Below, piece after piece: positions 47,893 through 63,324 of a stretch of 64,000 nt of DNA. The translations under genes and the position numbers were made by a program. Under the pieces are notes generated by a model that was not told the origin of the DNA, ran no database searches, and was given only the letters and a program-made list of their open reading frames with translations. The stretch's first letter is position 1. Each line of letters opens with the position of its first letter. Origin of the DNA: Mycolicibacterium helvum (GTDB lineage Bacteria > Actinomycetota > Actinomycetes > Mycobacteriales > Mycobacteriaceae); contig NZ_AP022596.1 in NCBI RefSeq assembly GCF_010731895.1, forward strand, positions 5,022,001 through 5,086,000. Direction: 5' to 3'.

Positions 47893-47920
47893 GCCGGGCA
47901 GTTCGACATCCTTTAACGAT

Positions 47921-47945
47921 CCGTCCAGAGAGGCGGAGAAGGAGG
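47921..47945 (+). promoter_or_regulatory. pyrR: PyrR RNA-binding hairpin in the pyrR leader
   Basis: The RNA segment UCCAGAGAGG (47924-47933) closed by CCG (47921-47923) and CGG (47934-47936) matches the conserved PyrR binding loop known from Bacillus and mycobacteria. The AAGGAGG ribosome site (47939-47945) begins three bases after the stem. PyrR bound with UMP would thus hide the ribosome site. No attenuator terminator is seen, so control would be at translation, as described for mycobacterial pyr operons. Confidence 0.75.
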
Positions 47946-47957
47946 TCCGGTCAGCTC

Positions 47958-48524
47958 GTGAGCGCAGACGACCGTGAATTGATGTCCGGTGCGGACGTCG
48001 GTAGAACCGTTTCCCGCATCGCCCACCAGATCATCGAAAAGACTGCTCTCGACGCCCCCGACGCACCCCGCGTCATTCTTCTGGGCATCCCGACGAGGGG
48101 TGTCACCCTGGCCAACCGGCTGGCTGCGAGAATCGACGAATTCTCCGGCGTCTCGGTCGAGTGCGGCGGCCTCGACATCACGCTGTACCGCGACGACCTC
48201 GACTTCAAGCCGCCGCGCGCGCTGGAGAAGACATCGATCCCCGCGAGCGGAATCGATGGGGCTCTGGTGGTCCTGGTCGACGACGTGCTCTACACGGGTC
48301 GATCGGTCCGCTCGGCCCTTGATGCCCTGCGCGACATCGGCCGGCCGAAGGTGGTGCAGTTGGCGGTTCTCGTCGACCGCGGCCATCGCGAGCTGCCGTT
48401 GCGGGCGGACTACGTCGGCAAGAACGTGCCCACGTCGCGCAGCGAGAACGTCAAGGTGCGCCTCGTGGAGGACGACGGCGTCGAAGGTATCTGGATCGCA
48501 CCCCAGGGAGGGCCGGAGAGATGA
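47958..48524 (+). CDS. pyrR: PyrR bifunctional regulator / uracil phosphoribosyltransferase
   Basis: This 188-residue protein binds pyr mRNA in a uridine-nucleotide-dependent way and has uracil phosphoribosyltransferase activity. The PRPP-binding motif is '[18 protein letters not shown]' around residues 103-120, and '[17 protein letters not shown]' is the family's N-terminal patch. The GTG at 47958 follows AAGGAGG by 12 bases, a long spacing that may suit regulation. A later ATG, ten residues in, is an alternative. The stop overlaps the pyrB ATG by four bases. Confidence 0.95.
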   Translation: MSADDRELMSGADVGRTVSRIAHQIIEKTALDAPDAPRVILLGIPTRGVTLANRLAARIDEFSGVSVECGGLDITLYRDDLDFKPPRALEKTSIPASGIDGALVVLVDDVLYTGRSVRSALDALRDIGRPKVVQLAVLVDRGHRELPLRADYVGKNVPTSRSENVKVRLVEDDGVEGIWIAPQGGPER

Positions 48525-49474
48525 CGATCAGGCATCTGCTGTCGGCGGGGGATCTGACCCGCGACCAGGCCACCGCCATCCTCGACGACGCTGACCGGTT
48601 CCGGCAGGCGCTGCTGGGCCGCGAGGTCAAGAAGCTGCCGACGCTGCGCGGGCGCACGATCATCACGATGTTCTACGAGAACTCCACCCGCACCCGGGTG
48701 TCGTTCGAGGTTGCAGGCAAATGGATGAGCGCCGACGTGATCAACGTCAGCTCCTCGGGATCCTCGGTGGCCAAGGGCGAATCCCTGCGTGACACGGCGC
48801 TGACCCTGCGCGCGGCCGGTGCCGACGCACTGATCATCCGGCACCCGGCCTCCGGTGCGGCCCAGCAGCTGGCCGAGTGGACGCTCGAACCGGACGGCGC
48901 GGGGCCCTGCGTGATCAACGCCGGCGACGGCACCCACGAGCACCCCACCCAGGCACTGTTGGACGCGCTGACGCTTCGTCAGCGTCTCGGCGATATAGAG
49001 GGACGCCGGGTGGTGATCGTCGGCGACATCCTGCACAGCCGGGTGGCTCGCTCGAACGTCACGCTGCTGTCCACGCTTGGCGCCGAGGTAGTGCTGGTCG
49101 CCCCGCCGACGCTGCTGCCGGTGGGGGTGGAGGACTGGCCGGTCACGGTGTCGCACGACCTGGACGCCGAGCTGCCCGCCGCCGACGCGGCCCTGATGCT
49201 GCGGGTGCAGGCCGAGCGGATGAACGGCGGGTTCTTCCCATCGGAGCGGGAGTACTCGATTCGCTACGGACTGTCCGATCGGCGGCAGGCACTGCTGCCG
49301 GGGCATGCGGTGGTGCTGCACCCCGGCCCGATGCTGCGGGGCATGGAGATCTCCTTCGCCGCCGCTGATTCATCGCAGTCCGCTGTGCTGCAACAGGTTT
49401 CCAACGGTGTGCACGTGCGGATGGCGGTGCTGTTCCATCTGCTGGTCGGCACGGACGAGGCGGTGACGGTATGA
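48521..49474 (+). CDS. pyrB: Aspartate carbamoyltransferase catalytic subunit
   Basis: This 317-residue enzyme joins carbamoyl phosphate and aspartate. The carbamoyl-phosphate motif is '[13 protein letters not shown]', and '[18 protein letters not shown]' and '[12 protein letters not shown]' complete the active site. No pyrI regulatory gene is present, as in other actinobacteria. It is coupled to pyrR (ATGA) and to pyrC (ATGA). Feedback control probably works through PyrR on the operon mRNA. Confidence 0.97.
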   Translation: MTIRHLLSAGDLTRDQATAILDDADRFRQALLGREVKKLPTLRGRTIITMFYENSTRTRVSFEVAGKWMSADVINVSSSGSSVAKGESLRDTALTLRAAGADALIIRHPASGAAQQLAEWTLEPDGAGPCVINAGDGTHEHPTQALLDALTLRQRLGDIEGRRVVIVGDILHSRVARSNVTLLSTLGAEVVLVAPPTLLPVGVEDWPVTVSHDLDAELPAADAALMLRVQAERMNGGFFPSEREYSIRYGLSDRRQALLPGHAVVLHPGPMLRGMEISFAAADSSQSAVLQQVSNGVHVRMAVLFHLLVGTDEAVTV

Positions 49475-50769
49475 GTGCGAGTGTCCTGATTCGCGGTGTC
49501 CGGTTGTATGGCGAAGGCGACCAGGTCGATGTCCTGGTGGCCGACGGCCAGATCGCCGAGATCGGCCCGAAGCTGGCAGTTCCCGCTGATGCCGACGTGA
49601 TCGACGCCACCGGTCAGGTGCTGCTGCCCGGTTTGGTCGACCTGCACACCCATCTGCGTGAGCCCGGCCGCGAATACGCCGAGGACATCGAGACTGGTTC
49701 GGCGGCAGCGGCATTGGGCGGCTTCACCGCGGTGTTCGCGATGGCCAACACCGACCCGGTGGCCGACAGCCCGGTGGTCACCGACCACGTGTGGCGGCGC
49801 GGTCAGCAGGTCGGCCTGGTCGACGTGCACCCGGTGGGTGCCGTCACGGTGGGGCTGGCGGGCAAGCAGCTCACCGAAATGGGCCTGATGGCAGCCGGTG
49901 TGGCACAGGTCAAGATGTTCTCCGACGACGGCATCTGTGTGCACGATCCGCTGGTGATGCGCCGGGCGCTGGAGTACGCCACCGGGCTGGGGGTGCTGAT
50001 CGCCCAGCATGCCGAGGAGCCGCGGCTGACCGTCGGCGCCGTCGCCCACGAAGGCCCCAACGCTGCCCGGCTCGGACTGGCCGGCTGGCCGCGCGCTGCC
50101 GAGGAGTCAATCGTGGCCCGCGACGCGCTGCTGGCCCGCGACGCCGGCGCCCGGGTGCACATCTGTCACGCCTCCACGGCCGGCACCGTCGAACTCATCA
50201 AATGGGCTAAACAGCAGGGCATTTCGATCACCGCCGAGGTCACCCCGCACCATCTCCTGCTCGATGACAGCCGGCTGGCCAGCTACGACGGCGTGAACCG
50301 GGTGACCCCGCCACTGCGGGAGGACACCGACGCCCAAGCCCTGCGCCAGGCGCTGGCCGACGGGGTGCTCGACTGTGTGGCCACCGACCACGCGCCGCAC
50401 GCCGAGCACGAGAAGTGCTGTGAGTTCTCCCGGGCCCGCCCGGGCATGCTTGGCCTGCAGACCGCGTTGTCGGTCGTCGCCGAGACGATGGTGGCCACCG
50501 GCCTGCTGGACTGGCGCGGCGTGGCGCGGGTGATGAGCGAGAACCCGGCCCGCATCGTCGGGCTGGAGGATCAGGGTCGCCCGCTGGAGGTGGGGGAGCC
50601 CGCCAACCTCGTCGTCGTCGACCCGGACGCCACCTGGGTTGTCGATGGAGGCGAGCTGGCCAGCCGTTCGGCCAACACCCCGTTCGCAGCTATGACGCTG
50701 CCAGCTACGGTCACCGCGACGTTGTTGCGGGGGACCGTGACGGCGCGGGACGGGAAGAGCCCAGCGTGA
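49471..50769 (+). CDS. pyrC: Dihydroorotase
   Basis: This 432-residue type I dihydroorotase closes carbamoyl aspartate to dihydroorotate. Zinc ligands are in '[19 protein letters not shown]'. '[18 protein letters not shown]' holds a metal-ligand His, and '[14 protein letters not shown]' carries the catalytic Asp. The start overlaps pyrB by four bases. The next gene starts 31 bases after its stop, the largest gap so far in the pyr operon. Confidence 0.97.
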   Translation: MSASVLIRGVRLYGEGDQVDVLVADGQIAEIGPKLAVPADADVIDATGQVLLPGLVDLHTHLREPGREYAEDIETGSAAAALGGFTAVFAMANTDPVADSPVVTDHVWRRGQQVGLVDVHPVGAVTVGLAGKQLTEMGLMAAGVAQVKMFSDDGICVHDPLVMRRALEYATGLGVLIAQHAEEPRLTVGAVAHEGPNAARLGLAGWPRAAEESIVARDALLARDAGARVHICHASTAGTVELIKWAKQQGISITAEVTPHHLLLDDSRLASYDGVNRVTPPLREDTDAQALRQALADGVLDCVATDHAPHAEHEKCCEFSRARPGMLGLQTALSVVAETMVATGLLDWRGVARVMSENPARIVGLEDQGRPLEVGEPANLVVVDPDATWVVDGGELASRSANTPFAAMTLPATVTATLLRGTVTARDGKSPA

Positions 50770-50800
50770 AGGCTCAGCGAGAAGCGCAGGCGGATCGCGC

Positions 50801-51294
50801 ATGAACACAGCCACGGCGATCGGGGCGTACATCTTCGCCTTTGTGATCGTCGTCATCATCGGGGTGCTGATCGGACGCATGCTGCGTGGCTGGAAGCACC
50901 GCGCCAAGCGGCAGCTCGCACTGGTGGGCGAACTGCCTTCGATGCCCGATCTGCTGAGCTCGGCGGTCATCGCGCCGACCAGAGGCCTCTATGTGGGCAC
51001 GACCCTGTCGGGCAATTGGCTGGAACGTGTTGCCGCCGGAGACTTGGGTTTCCGGTCCAAGGCGGTGTTGACCCGCTACCCGGAAGGGATCCTGCTCGAG
51101 CGCTCCGGTGCGACGCCGATCTGGATTCCGCAGGATGCGATCACCGGCATCCGCGCCGAGCGTGCGTTGGCGGGCAAAGTCGCCGGCATCTTGGCGATTC
51201 GGTGGCGGCTGCCGTCGGGCACGGAGATTGACACAGGCTTTCGCGGCGACGACCGCCGCGACTATGCACGATGGACGACAACAGGAGAAGCAGC

Positions 51295-51298
<4 letters not shown>
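50801..51298 (+). CDS. Single-pass membrane protein of the pyr operon (Rv1382-like)
   Basis: This is a 165-residue protein. One N-terminal transmembrane helix ('[19 protein letters not shown]', about residues 9-27) is followed by a basic stretch ('[10 protein letters not shown]') and a ~120-residue cytoplasmic beta-rich domain ('[20 protein letters not shown]', '[20 protein letters not shown]') that is PH-like in feel. It occupies the place of Rv1382 between pyrC and carA, a conserved but uncharacterised position in mycobacteria. The stop overlaps the carA GTG (GTGA). Confidence 0.85.
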
Positions 51299-55761
<4,463 letters not shown>

Positions 55762-55770
55762 GATGGGTCA

Positions 55771-56595
55771 ATGACTGAGCCCGGCTTCGGCACCCGGCTG
55801 GCCGCCGCGGTCGCCGATCGCGGGCCGCTGTGCCTCGGTATCGATCCACACCCGGAATTGCTGCGGGCCTGGGACCTGCCGGTCAGCGCGGACGGCCTGG
55901 CCCGGTTCAGCGAGATCTGCGTGCGGGCGTACGCCGGGTTTGCGATCGTCAAGCCGCAGGTGGCGTTTTTCGAGGCGTACGGTTCAGCGGGTTTCGCGGT
56001 GCTGGAGAACACCATGGCCGCACTGCGGGAGGCCGGGGTGTTGGTGCTTGCCGACGCCAAGCGGGGCGACATCGGTTCGACGATGGCCGCCTACGCGCAG
56101 GCCTGGGCCGGGACCGGGCCGCTGGCCGCCGACGCCGTCACCGCGTCCCCGTATCTCGGATTCGGTTCACTGCAGCCACTTTTGGACCTGGCCGCCGCCA
56201 ATGGGCGCGGGGTGTTCGTCTTGGCCGCGACGTCGAACCCAGAAGGCGCGTCAGTGCAGCGGGCCATCGCCGGCGAGCGCACCGTGGCGCAATCCGTCGT
56301 CGATGACGCCGCCGCGGTCAATCGGGCGGGATTACCTGACCCGGGTTCGGTTGGCGTGGTTGTCGGCGCCACGCTGGATGTGGTGCCCGATCTCGGCGAC
56401 CTGAGCGGGCCGGTCCTTGTGCCCGGAGTGGGCGCCCAGGGCGGACGCCCCGAAACGCTCGGCGGGCTCGGGGGCGCCCGACCCGGTCAGCTGCTGCCCG
56501 CGGTGTCGCGCGAGGTCTTGCGCGCCGGACCCGATGTCGCCGCTGTGCGGGCGGCGGGGGAGAAGCTGCTCGACGAGCTCGCCTACCTCGCCTAA
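55771..56595 (+). CDS. pyrF: Orotidine 5'-phosphate decarboxylase, type 2
   Basis: This 274-residue enzyme converts OMP to UMP. The active-site motif '[13 protein letters not shown]' places K97 with D95 and D100, the long type 2 family common in actinobacteria and some Gram-negatives. '[15 protein letters not shown]' is the second landmark. It starts nine bases after carB and closes the operon. The stop overlaps the convergent ctaD stop by four bases. pyrD and pyrE are not in this window. Confidence 0.96.
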   Translation: MTEPGFGTRLAAAVADRGPLCLGIDPHPELLRAWDLPVSADGLARFSEICVRAYAGFAIVKPQVAFFEAYGSAGFAVLENTMAALREAGVLVLADAKRGDIGSTMAAYAQAWAGTGPLAADAVTASPYLGFGSLQPLLDLAAANGRGVFVLAATSNPEGASVQRAIAGERTVAQSVVDDAAAVNRAGLPDPGSVGVVVGATLDVVPDLGDLSGPVLVPGVGAQGGRPETLGGLGGARPGQLLPAVSREVLRAGPDVAAVRAAGEKLLDELAYLA

Positions 56596-58307
56596 GGCTG
56601 GTGGGACCCGCCCACGTGGGCTTCGGCGCGCATGCGTTCGACCATGTGCGGGTAGTGCAGTTCGAAAGCGGGTCGCTCTGAACGGATCCGGGGCAGCTCG
56701 GTGAAGTTGTGCCGCGGCGGCGGGCAGGAGGTGGCCCACTCCAGCGAGTTGCCGTAGCCCCAGGGATCGTCGACGGTGACGACCTCGCCGTAGCGCCAGC
56801 TCTTGAAGACGTTCCAGACGAAGGGGAGCATCGACACCCCGAGAATGAACGCCCCGACCGTGGAGATGATGTTCAGCGTCGTGAACCCATCGGTCGGTAG
56901 GTAGTCGGCATAGCGGCGGGGCATGCCCGCGTTGCCGAGCCAGTGCTGCACCAGGAACGTGGTGTGGAACCCGATCATGGTGAGCCAGAAGTGCAGCCTG
57001 CCCAGCCGTTCGTCGAGCAGCCGCCCGGTCATCTTCGGGAACCAGAAGTAGATCCCGGCGTAGGTCGCGAACACGATGACACCGAACAGCACGTAATGGA
57101 AGTGCGCGACAACGAAATACGTGTCACTGACGTGGAAGTCGAGCGGCGGGCTGGCCAGCAGCACGCCGGACAGGCCACCGAGCAGGAACGTCACCAGGAA
57201 ACCGATGGAGAACAGCATTGGCGTCTCGAACGTCAATTGTCCTCGCCACATGGTGCCGATCCAGTTGAAGAACTTGATGCCGGTGGGCACCGCGATCAGG
57301 AACGTCATGAAGCTGAAGAACGGCAGCAGCACAGCGCCCGTGACATACATGTGGTGGGCCCATACGGCCACCGACAGCGCCGCGATGCTGATCGTGGCGT
57401 AGATCAGGGTGGTGTAGCCGAAGATCGGCTTACGGGAGAACACCGGGAAGATCTCGGAGACGATCCCGAAGAACGGCAACGCGAGAATGTAGACCTCGGG
57501 ATGGCCGAAGAACCAGAACAAGTGCTGGAACAGCATGATTCCGCCGTTGGCCGGGTCGTAGATGTGCGCTCCCAGGCGTCGGTCGGCGGCCAGCCCGAAC
57601 GCGGCGGCGGTCAGCAGCGGGAAGACCACCAGCACCAGGATCGACGTCACGAAGATGTTCCAGGTGAAGATCGGCATCCGGAACATCGTCATACCGGGGG
57701 CACGCATGCACACGATCGTGGTGATCATGTTGACCGCACCGAGGATGGTGCCAAGACCGCCGACCGCGACACCCAGGATCCACAGGTCGGCGCCGACGCC
57801 AGGGCTGTGCAGGGCGTCAGACAGCGGAACGTAGATGGTCCAGCCGAAGTCGGCGGCACCGCCGGGGGTGATGAACCCGCTGAGCGCGATCAGGGCCCCA
57901 AACACGAAGAGCCAGAACGACAATGCGTTCAGCCGCGGGAAGGCAACGTCGGGGGCACCGATCTGCAACGGCAGGACCAGGTTGGCGAACCCGAACACGA
58001 TCGGGGTCGCATAGAACAGCAGCATCGCCGTGCCGTGCATGGTGAACAGCTGGTTGTACTGCTCATTGGACAGGAACTGCAGGCCCGGCACCGCCAGCTC
58101 GGCGCGGATGAACAACGCCATCAACCCGGCGATCGCAAAGAAGATGAAGCAAGTAACCACGTACATGATGCCGATCAACTTGTGATCGGTCGTCGTGATC
58201 AGTTTGTAGATCAGGTTGCCCTTGGGGCCCACTCGGGCAGGGAACGGGCGGGTTGCGTGCAGAACGGCAGCCTCGGGCGCCTCGGAAACCACGATGTCTC
58301 CCAACAT
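56592..58307 (-). CDS. ctaD: Cytochrome c oxidase subunit I (aa3 type)
   Basis: This is a 571-residue, 12-helix haem-copper oxidase subunit. Ligand histidines are visible: H91 ('FTMHGTAML'), H269 with cross-linked Y273 ('GHPEVYI'), H318/H319 ('WAHHMY') and H402/H404 ('AHFHYV'), so haem a, haem a3 and CuB can be bound. It reduces oxygen in the bc1-aa3 supercomplex. In M. tuberculosis ctaD lies elsewhere (Rv3043c), so this is a second copy or a relocated one; the window cannot decide. TAGAGT (minus strand 58336-58331) is a likely -10. Confidence 0.96.
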   Translation of the reverse strand: MLGDIVVSEAPEAAVLHATRPFPARVGPKGNLIYKLITTTDHKLIGIMYVVTCFIFFAIAGLMALFIRAELAVPGLQFLSNEQYNQLFTMHGTAMLLFYATPIVFGFANLVLPLQIGAPDVAFPRLNALSFWLFVFGALIALSGFITPGGAADFGWTIYVPLSDALHSPGVGADLWILGVAVGGLGTILGAVNMITTIVCMRAPGMTMFRMPIFTWNIFVTSILVLVVFPLLTAAAFGLAADRRLGAHIYDPANGGIMLFQHLFWFFGHPEVYILALPFFGIVSEIFPVFSRKPIFGYTTLIYATISIAALSVAVWAHHMYVTGAVLLPFFSFMTFLIAVPTGIKFFNWIGTMWRGQLTFETPMLFSIGFLVTFLLGGLSGVLLASPPLDFHVSDTYFVVAHFHYVLFGVIVFATYAGIYFWFPKMTGRLLDERLGRLHFWLTMIGFHTTFLVQHWLGNAGMPRRYADYLPTDGFTTLNIISTVGAFILGVSMLPFVWNVFKSWRYGEVVTVDDPWGYGNSLEWATSCPPPRHNFTELPRIRSERPAFELHYPHMVERMRAEAHVGGSHQP

Positions 58308-58344
58308 CTAGTCCGGTGCACCCTGCGAGCACTCTAGCGTGCCC

Positions 58345-58389
58345 GCCCCGATGGCGCCGCGGATAACCCCGCCGCGGCGCCATCGGGGC
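58345..58389 (-). terminator. 18-bp perfect hairpin between ctaD and the upstream gene
   Basis: The left arm at 58345-58362 and right arm at 58372-58389 are perfect complements over 18 bp, core GATGGCGCCGCGG, with a 9-base loop. It starts 40 bp after the stop of the Gly/Pro-rich protein gene and ends before the likely ctaD promoter. This is the place for a terminator insulating ctaD. There is no U-tract, as in many mycobacterial terminators. Confidence 0.6.
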
Positions 58390-58428
58390 TGCCCCCGTCC
58401 CCGAGTCGCTTCGCTCCTGCCCGCCGCA

Positions 58429-58881
58429 TCACAGCGGAATCCACACTCCGAAGAGCCAGAAGCCCCAGTTCTGATAGCCCGGGTCGAAGACCGGGACGAC
58501 CCAGTTGCCGCCGTAATTGAACGGTTGATGGTCCCAGCGACCCTGATCGATTCCGCGCCAGCCCAGATCGGGTGGCGGCGGGCCCGGACGCCAACCTCGG
58601 TCGTCGCCGCCACGCCATTGCGGCCCACCAGGCCCGCCACCAGGGCCGCCGCGCCAGTCGGCTGGGCCGGGGCCGCGGCCGTCCGGCGGCGGCCCGCCAG
58701 GGCCTCGCTCACCGGGTCCCTGACAGCCCTGGAATCCGCATGGGCCGCCTGGTCCGCCTGGTCCGCCCGGACCGGGGTCGGCGAGGGCGGGGGTCGCTCC
58801 GACTGTCAGCCCCACGACCGTGATCCCGATCGCCACTGCGGCGATTCGGCTGGCAACGCGGGTGGAATGTGTGATGGACAT
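58429..58881 (-). CDS. Exported Gly/Pro-rich protein with C-terminal Trp motif
   Basis: This is a 150-residue protein with a clear Sec signal peptide ('VASRIAAVAIGITVVGLTVG', then 'TPALADP' as cleavage site). A Gly-Pro-rich stretch with collagen-like GPGGPGGPGGP units and two cysteines follows. A conserved-looking end has Trp-Gly-Phe-Trp elements ('NWGFWLFGVWIPL') and resembles a family of small secreted mycobacterial proteins. The function is unknown. The start ATG at 58881 has GAAGGGG upstream. It is transcribed toward ctaD but separated by a strong hairpin. Confidence 0.75.
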   Translation of the reverse strand: MSITHSTRVASRIAAVAIGITVVGLTVGATPALADPGPGGPGGPGGPCGFQGCQGPGERGPGGPPPDGRGPGPADWRGGPGGGPGGPQWRGGDDRGWRPGPPPPDLGWRGIDQGRWDHQPFNYGGNWVVPVFDPGYQNWGFWLFGVWIPL

Positions 58882-59350
58882 GGCACGCCCCTTCGAGGTT
58901 CGAATCAGCCACTGACAACCCCGACACGACCCACGTTAGGTAGCTCAGCTATGCAAAATCTGTCGCGCAGCTGTGCGTGCGGTAAGTGACCGGCGAGGGC
59001 GGATTCGACACGCCCGACACGCCGCGACCTGCCTGTGAGGTGAAATTTGCCCCAGGTTGGCTCCCGATGCCGTGCACCCCGGTGCGTGCCGCCTGGCGTG
59101 AACTGGAAAAACTGCAGGTAGATGGGTTTTTTCTGGCGCGATCTCGGAGTTTTGGACGCCCTCGCGCACGTCCCGGAATGTTGTCTCGACAGCTGTTCGG
59201 ACAACCTGATCTTGGGCCATATCCTGCGGGTTTGCACCGCTAAGCAGGGGGTGGGGTTAGATTTCGTCAGAGAGCGTGGGTACGGTCGCTGTCGCTGGCT
59301 GAAGTACCCGGCCCAGGCAAAACAATGATGGTGATGAGACGGAGGAACCC
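58882..59350. other. 469-bp intergenic region, no convincing gene
   Basis: This gap separates the divergent Gly/Pro-rich protein and mihF genes. Open frames within it lack coding character or ribosome sites. It holds TAGCTcAGCTA (58941-58951), a T-rich run near 59126-59132, TAGATT (59258-59263) as a possible -10, and GGAGGA before the mihF GTG. A long mihF leader or small RNA is possible but not shown. Confidence 0.4.
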
Positions 59351-59674
59351 GTGGCCCTTCCCCAGTTGACCGACGAGCAGCGTGCAGCCGCGTTGGAGAA
59401 GGCTGCTGCCGCGCGTCGCGCACGAGCTGAGCTCAAGGATCGGCTCAAGCGTGGTGGCACCAACCTCAAGCAGGTGCTCAAGGACGCTGAGACCGACGAG
59501 GTTCTCGGCAAGATGAAGGTTTCCGCACTGCTGGAAGCCCTGCCCAAGGTGGGCAAGGTCAAGGCGCAGGAAATCATGACCGAGCTGGAGATCGCCCCGA
59601 CGCGCCGCCTGCGTGGCCTCGGCGATCGGCAACGCAAGGCACTGCTGGAAAAGTTCGACTTCACTTCCGACTAA
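59351..59674 (+). CDS. mihF: Mycobacterial integration host factor
   Basis: This 107-residue nucleoid-associated protein is specific to actinobacteria. Helical N-terminus '[20 protein letters not shown]', then a helix-hairpin-helix-type H2TH region '[20 protein letters not shown]', with '[18 protein letters not shown]' closing, as in mIHF. It bends DNA and was first found as a factor for phage L5 integration. The GTG at 59351 is preceded by GGAGGA. It is followed by gmk after two bases, the Rv1388-Rv1389 order. Confidence 0.95.
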   Translation: MALPQLTDEQRAAALEKAAAARRARAELKDRLKRGGTNLKQVLKDAETDEVLGKMKVSALLEALPKVGKVKAQEIMTELEIAPTRRLRGLGDRQRKALLEKFDFTSD

Positions 59675-59676
59675 GA

Positions 59677-60300
59677 GTGGACGCCGGCGGAGGGCCGGAC
59701 AGCGCGGGCACTACGCCCGACCACCGCGGCCGTGGCCGAGTGGTGGTGCTGTCCGGGCCATCCGGGGTGGGGAAGTCGACAGTCGTCCGTTGCCTGCGCG
59801 AGCGGGTGCCCGATTTACATTTCAGCGTGTCGGCAACCACCCGGGCCCGCCGCCCGGGTGAAGTGGACGGAGTCGACTACCACTTCGTCACCCCCGAGCA
59901 ATTTCAGCAGTTGATCGACCGTGGTGACTTGCTCGAATGGGCAGAGATCCACAACGGACTGCAGCGTTCTGGCACCCTGGCCGCACCGGTGGCCGACGCC
60001 GTCGCGGACGGACACCCCGTTCTGATCGAGGTAGATCTGGCCGGTGCCGAGGCCGTCAAACGGGCGATGCCCGCGGTCCTGACGGTGTTCCTGGCGCCGC
60101 CCAGCTGGGAGGCGCTCGAAGAGCGACTGACCGGCCGGGGCACCGAAACCCCGGAGGTGAGGGCGCGCCGGCTGGACACCGCACGCGCTGAGCTGGCTGC
60201 TCAGGACCGCTTCGATGTCGTCGTCGTGAACAGCCAATTGGATTCGGCCTGCGCCGAATTGGTATCCTTGCTGGTGGGCTCGGGAAATCAACAAGATTGA
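59677..60300 (+). CDS. gmk: Guanylate kinase
   Basis: This 207-residue enzyme phosphorylates GMP to GDP. The P-loop is '[14 protein letters not shown]' (about residues 23-36), and the GMP site is in '[19 protein letters not shown]' and '[10 protein letters not shown]'. The N-terminal ~20 residues before the core are a loosely conserved extension common in mycobacteria; the GTG at 59677 matches the family length of about 208. It lies between mihF and rpoZ. Confidence 0.96.
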   Translation: MDAGGGPDSAGTTPDHRGRGRVVVLSGPSGVGKSTVVRCLRERVPDLHFSVSATTRARRPGEVDGVDYHFVTPEQFQQLIDRGDLLEWAEIHNGLQRSGTLAAPVADAVADGHPVLIEVDLAGAEAVKRAMPAVLTVFLAPPSWEALEERLTGRGTETPEVRARRLDTARAELAAQDRFDVVVVNSQLDSACAELVSLLVGSGNQQD

Positions 60301-60404
60301 GGCCCCGAAGTCGGCGTGGGACGTCGATAACTCCGATTCAGAACGCGATCTCGACCCGCATCTGCCAGTTTTAACCCGCACAATCCGCCAGGAAGAAGTA
60401 CTAC

Positions 60405-60707
60405 GTGACGCAAGCCAGCTCGGATCACTACGATCCGGCCCCGGGTGCCGCAACCGCTTATGACACACCGCTGGGCATCACCAACCCGCCTATCGACGAG
60501 TTGCTGGACCGGGTGTCGAGCAAGTACGCCCTGGTCATCTACGCCGCCAAGCGCGCGCGCCAGATCAACGACTACTACAACCAGCTCGGCGACGGGATCC
60601 TCGAATACGTCGGCCCGCTGGTCGAGCCTGGTCTGCAGGAAAAGCCGCTGTCGATCTCGCTCCGCGAGATCCACGGCGATCTGCTCGAACACACTGAAGG
60701 CGAGTAG
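60405..60707 (+). CDS. rpoZ: RNA polymerase omega subunit
   Basis: This 100-residue protein promotes beta' folding and RNA polymerase assembly. The core motif is '[20 protein letters not shown]' followed by '[18 protein letters not shown]'. The N-terminus is slightly longer than in enterobacteria, as usual for mycobacteria. It starts at GTG 60405, with AGGAAGAA upstream. It is 104 bp from gmk and 22 bp from coaBC. Confidence 0.97.
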   Translation: MTQASSDHYDPAPGAATAYDTPLGITNPPIDELLDRVSSKYALVIYAAKRARQINDYYNQLGDGILEYVGPLVEPGLQEKPLSISLREIHGDLLEHTEGE

Positions 60708-60729
60708 CCCACCAAGCGCGGGCTAGTTG

Positions 60730-61974
60730 ATGAACCGCAAGCGGATCATCGTCGGCGTGGCCGGAGGCATCGCCGCCTACAAGGCGTGCTCGGTGGTCCG
60801 TCAGCTCAGCGAGGCCGGGCACGACGTCCGCGTCGTGCCCACCGAGTCGGCACTGCGGTTCGTCGGCGCCGCGACGTTTGAGGCGTTGTCGGGGCATCCG
60901 GTCCGCACCGGCGTCTTCTCCGATGTCGACGAAGTCCCGCACGTCCGGCTCGGGCAGGAAGCTGACCTCGTCGTCGTCGCACCGGCCACCGCGGACCTGC
61001 TGGCCCGCGCCGTCGCCGGCCGCGCTGACGACCTGCTGACCGCGACCTTGCTGACGGCCCGCTGCCCGCTGCTGTTCGTCCCGGCCATGCACACCGAGAT
61101 GTGGTTGCACCCGGCCACCGTCCAGAACGTGGCGACGTTGCGCAGCCGTGGCGCGGTCGTGCTCGAACCCGCCTCAGGACGGCTTACCGGCGCCGACACC
61201 GGCCCGGGGCGGCTGCCCGAGCCCGAGGAGATCACCACCTTCGCTGAGCTGCTGCTGGCCCGCTCCGACGCAATGCCGTACGACCTGAGCGGCGTCAAGG
61301 TGCTGGTGAGCGCCGGCGGCACGCGCGAGTCCATCGATCCGGTCCGCTTCATCGGCAACCGCAGCTCCGGCAAGCAGGGCTACGCGGTCGCCAGGGTGGC
61401 CGCCCAGCGCGGCGCCGACGTCACGCTGATCGCCGGTAACACCGCCGGACTGGCCGAGCCCGCCGGCGTGGAGGTCCTGAACATCACCTCGGCAGCCCAG
61501 CTGCACGAGGCGGTGACCAAACACGCGCCGGACGCCCACGTCCTCGTTATGGCCGCTGCCGTCGCCGACTTCCGGCCGGCCCACGTGGAGACCAACAAGA
61601 TCAAGAAGAAGCCCGACGTGGTGGATGCACCGGCCATCGAGTTGGTTCGTACCGACGATGTGCTGGCCGGGGCGGTGCGCCAGCGTGCCGACGGGCAGCT
61701 GCCCAATATGCGGGCGATCGTGGGGTTCGCCGCCGAGACCGGTGACGCAGAAGGTGATGTGCTCTTTCACGCCCGAGCGAAGCTGGCGCGCAAGGGTTGC
61801 GATCTGCTCGTCGTCAACGCCGTCGGTGAGGGACGCGCTTTCGAGGTGGACAGCAACGACGGTTGGCTGCTGGGCGCCGACGGCACTGAATCTGCATTGG
61901 AGCACGGCTCGAAGACGCTGATGGCAAGTCGTATCGTGGACGCAATTGCCACGCTCCTGCGGCGCGAGGCCTAG
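60730..61974 (+). CDS. coaBC: Bifunctional CoaBC (phosphopantothenoylcysteine synthetase/decarboxylase)
   Basis: This 414-residue fusion catalyses two steps of coenzyme A synthesis. The N-terminal CoaC flavoprotein (~1-190) has 'VGVAGGIAAYKACSVVRQL' and 'VVVAPATADLLARAVAG'. The C-terminal CoaB (~190-414) has 'VLVSAGGTRESIDPVRFIGN' and 'VLVMAAAVADFRP' with the CTP-site 'NKIKKKPD'. I chose the ATG at 60730; the TTG at 60727 is adjacent. It sits in the conserved rpoZ-coaBC-metK order. Confidence 0.97.
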   Translation: MNRKRIIVGVAGGIAAYKACSVVRQLSEAGHDVRVVPTESALRFVGAATFEALSGHPVRTGVFSDVDEVPHVRLGQEADLVVVAPATADLLARAVAGRADDLLTATLLTARCPLLFVPAMHTEMWLHPATVQNVATLRSRGAVVLEPASGRLTGADTGPGRLPEPEEITTFAELLLARSDAMPYDLSGVKVLVSAGGTRESIDPVRFIGNRSSGKQGYAVARVAAQRGADVTLIAGNTAGLAEPAGVEVLNITSAAQLHEAVTKHAPDAHVLVMAAAVADFRPAHVETNKIKKKPDVVDAPAIELVRTDDVLAGAVRQRADGQLPNMRAIVGFAAETGDAEGDVLFHARAKLARKGCDLLVVNAVGEGRAFEVDSNDGWLLGADGTESALEHGSKTLMASRIVDAIATLLRREA

Positions 61975-62051
61975 CTCGAACGACGTCGATTCGAAGAAAT
62001 GTGCGCGTAATGGTTGCGCGAGACGTACCGTCCCGGTTTGGTCTGTCAGGG

Positions 62052-62068
62052 GCGAATATATGATTCGC
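62052..62068 (+). promoter_or_regulatory. Inverted repeat containing a -10 hexamer, upstream of metK
   Basis: GCGAAT (62052-62057) and ATTCGC (62063-62068) form a perfect palindrome around ATATG. TATGAT (62059-62064) inside it is a near-ideal -10, so RNA would start near 62071. A regulator bound to the repeat would cover the promoter. The 140-bp gap shows no SAM-riboswitch-like fold that I can recognise. Confidence 0.45.
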
Positions 62069-62107
62069 AGAACTAACTTTTTTGGGAAACTAGCCCAGGA
62101 GAAGGGA

Positions 62108-62115
62108 ATGACACT

Positions 62116-62119
<4 letters not shown>
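62108..62119 (+). CDS. Three-codon upstream reading frame overlapping metK start
   Basis: ATG-ACA-CTG-TGA at 62108-62119 encodes Met-Thr-Leu. AGGAG at 62097-62101 is six bases before its ATG. Its TGA overlaps the metK GTG at 62116 (GTGA), so ribosomes ending here could restart on metK. It may be coincidence; the same AAGGG region can also serve the GTG directly. Confidence 0.3.

Positions 62120-63320
<1,201 letters not shown>

Positions 63321-63324
<4 letters not shown>

Noticed and set aside
56943..58337. 464-codon open frame antisense to ctaD
   Set aside because: Composition is charged and repetitive (Gln/His/Glu/Arg-rich), with no motif; ctaD with all metal ligands is on the other strand.
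59101..59135. A-rich and T-rich arms suggesting a hairpin in the mihF upstream region
   Set aside because: Only about seven bases pair and one arm has an extra T; a stable stem is doubtful.
61975..62115. SAM riboswitch before metK
   Set aside because: No recognisable SAM-aptamer core. Only a short dyad with an embedded -10 hexamer is seen.
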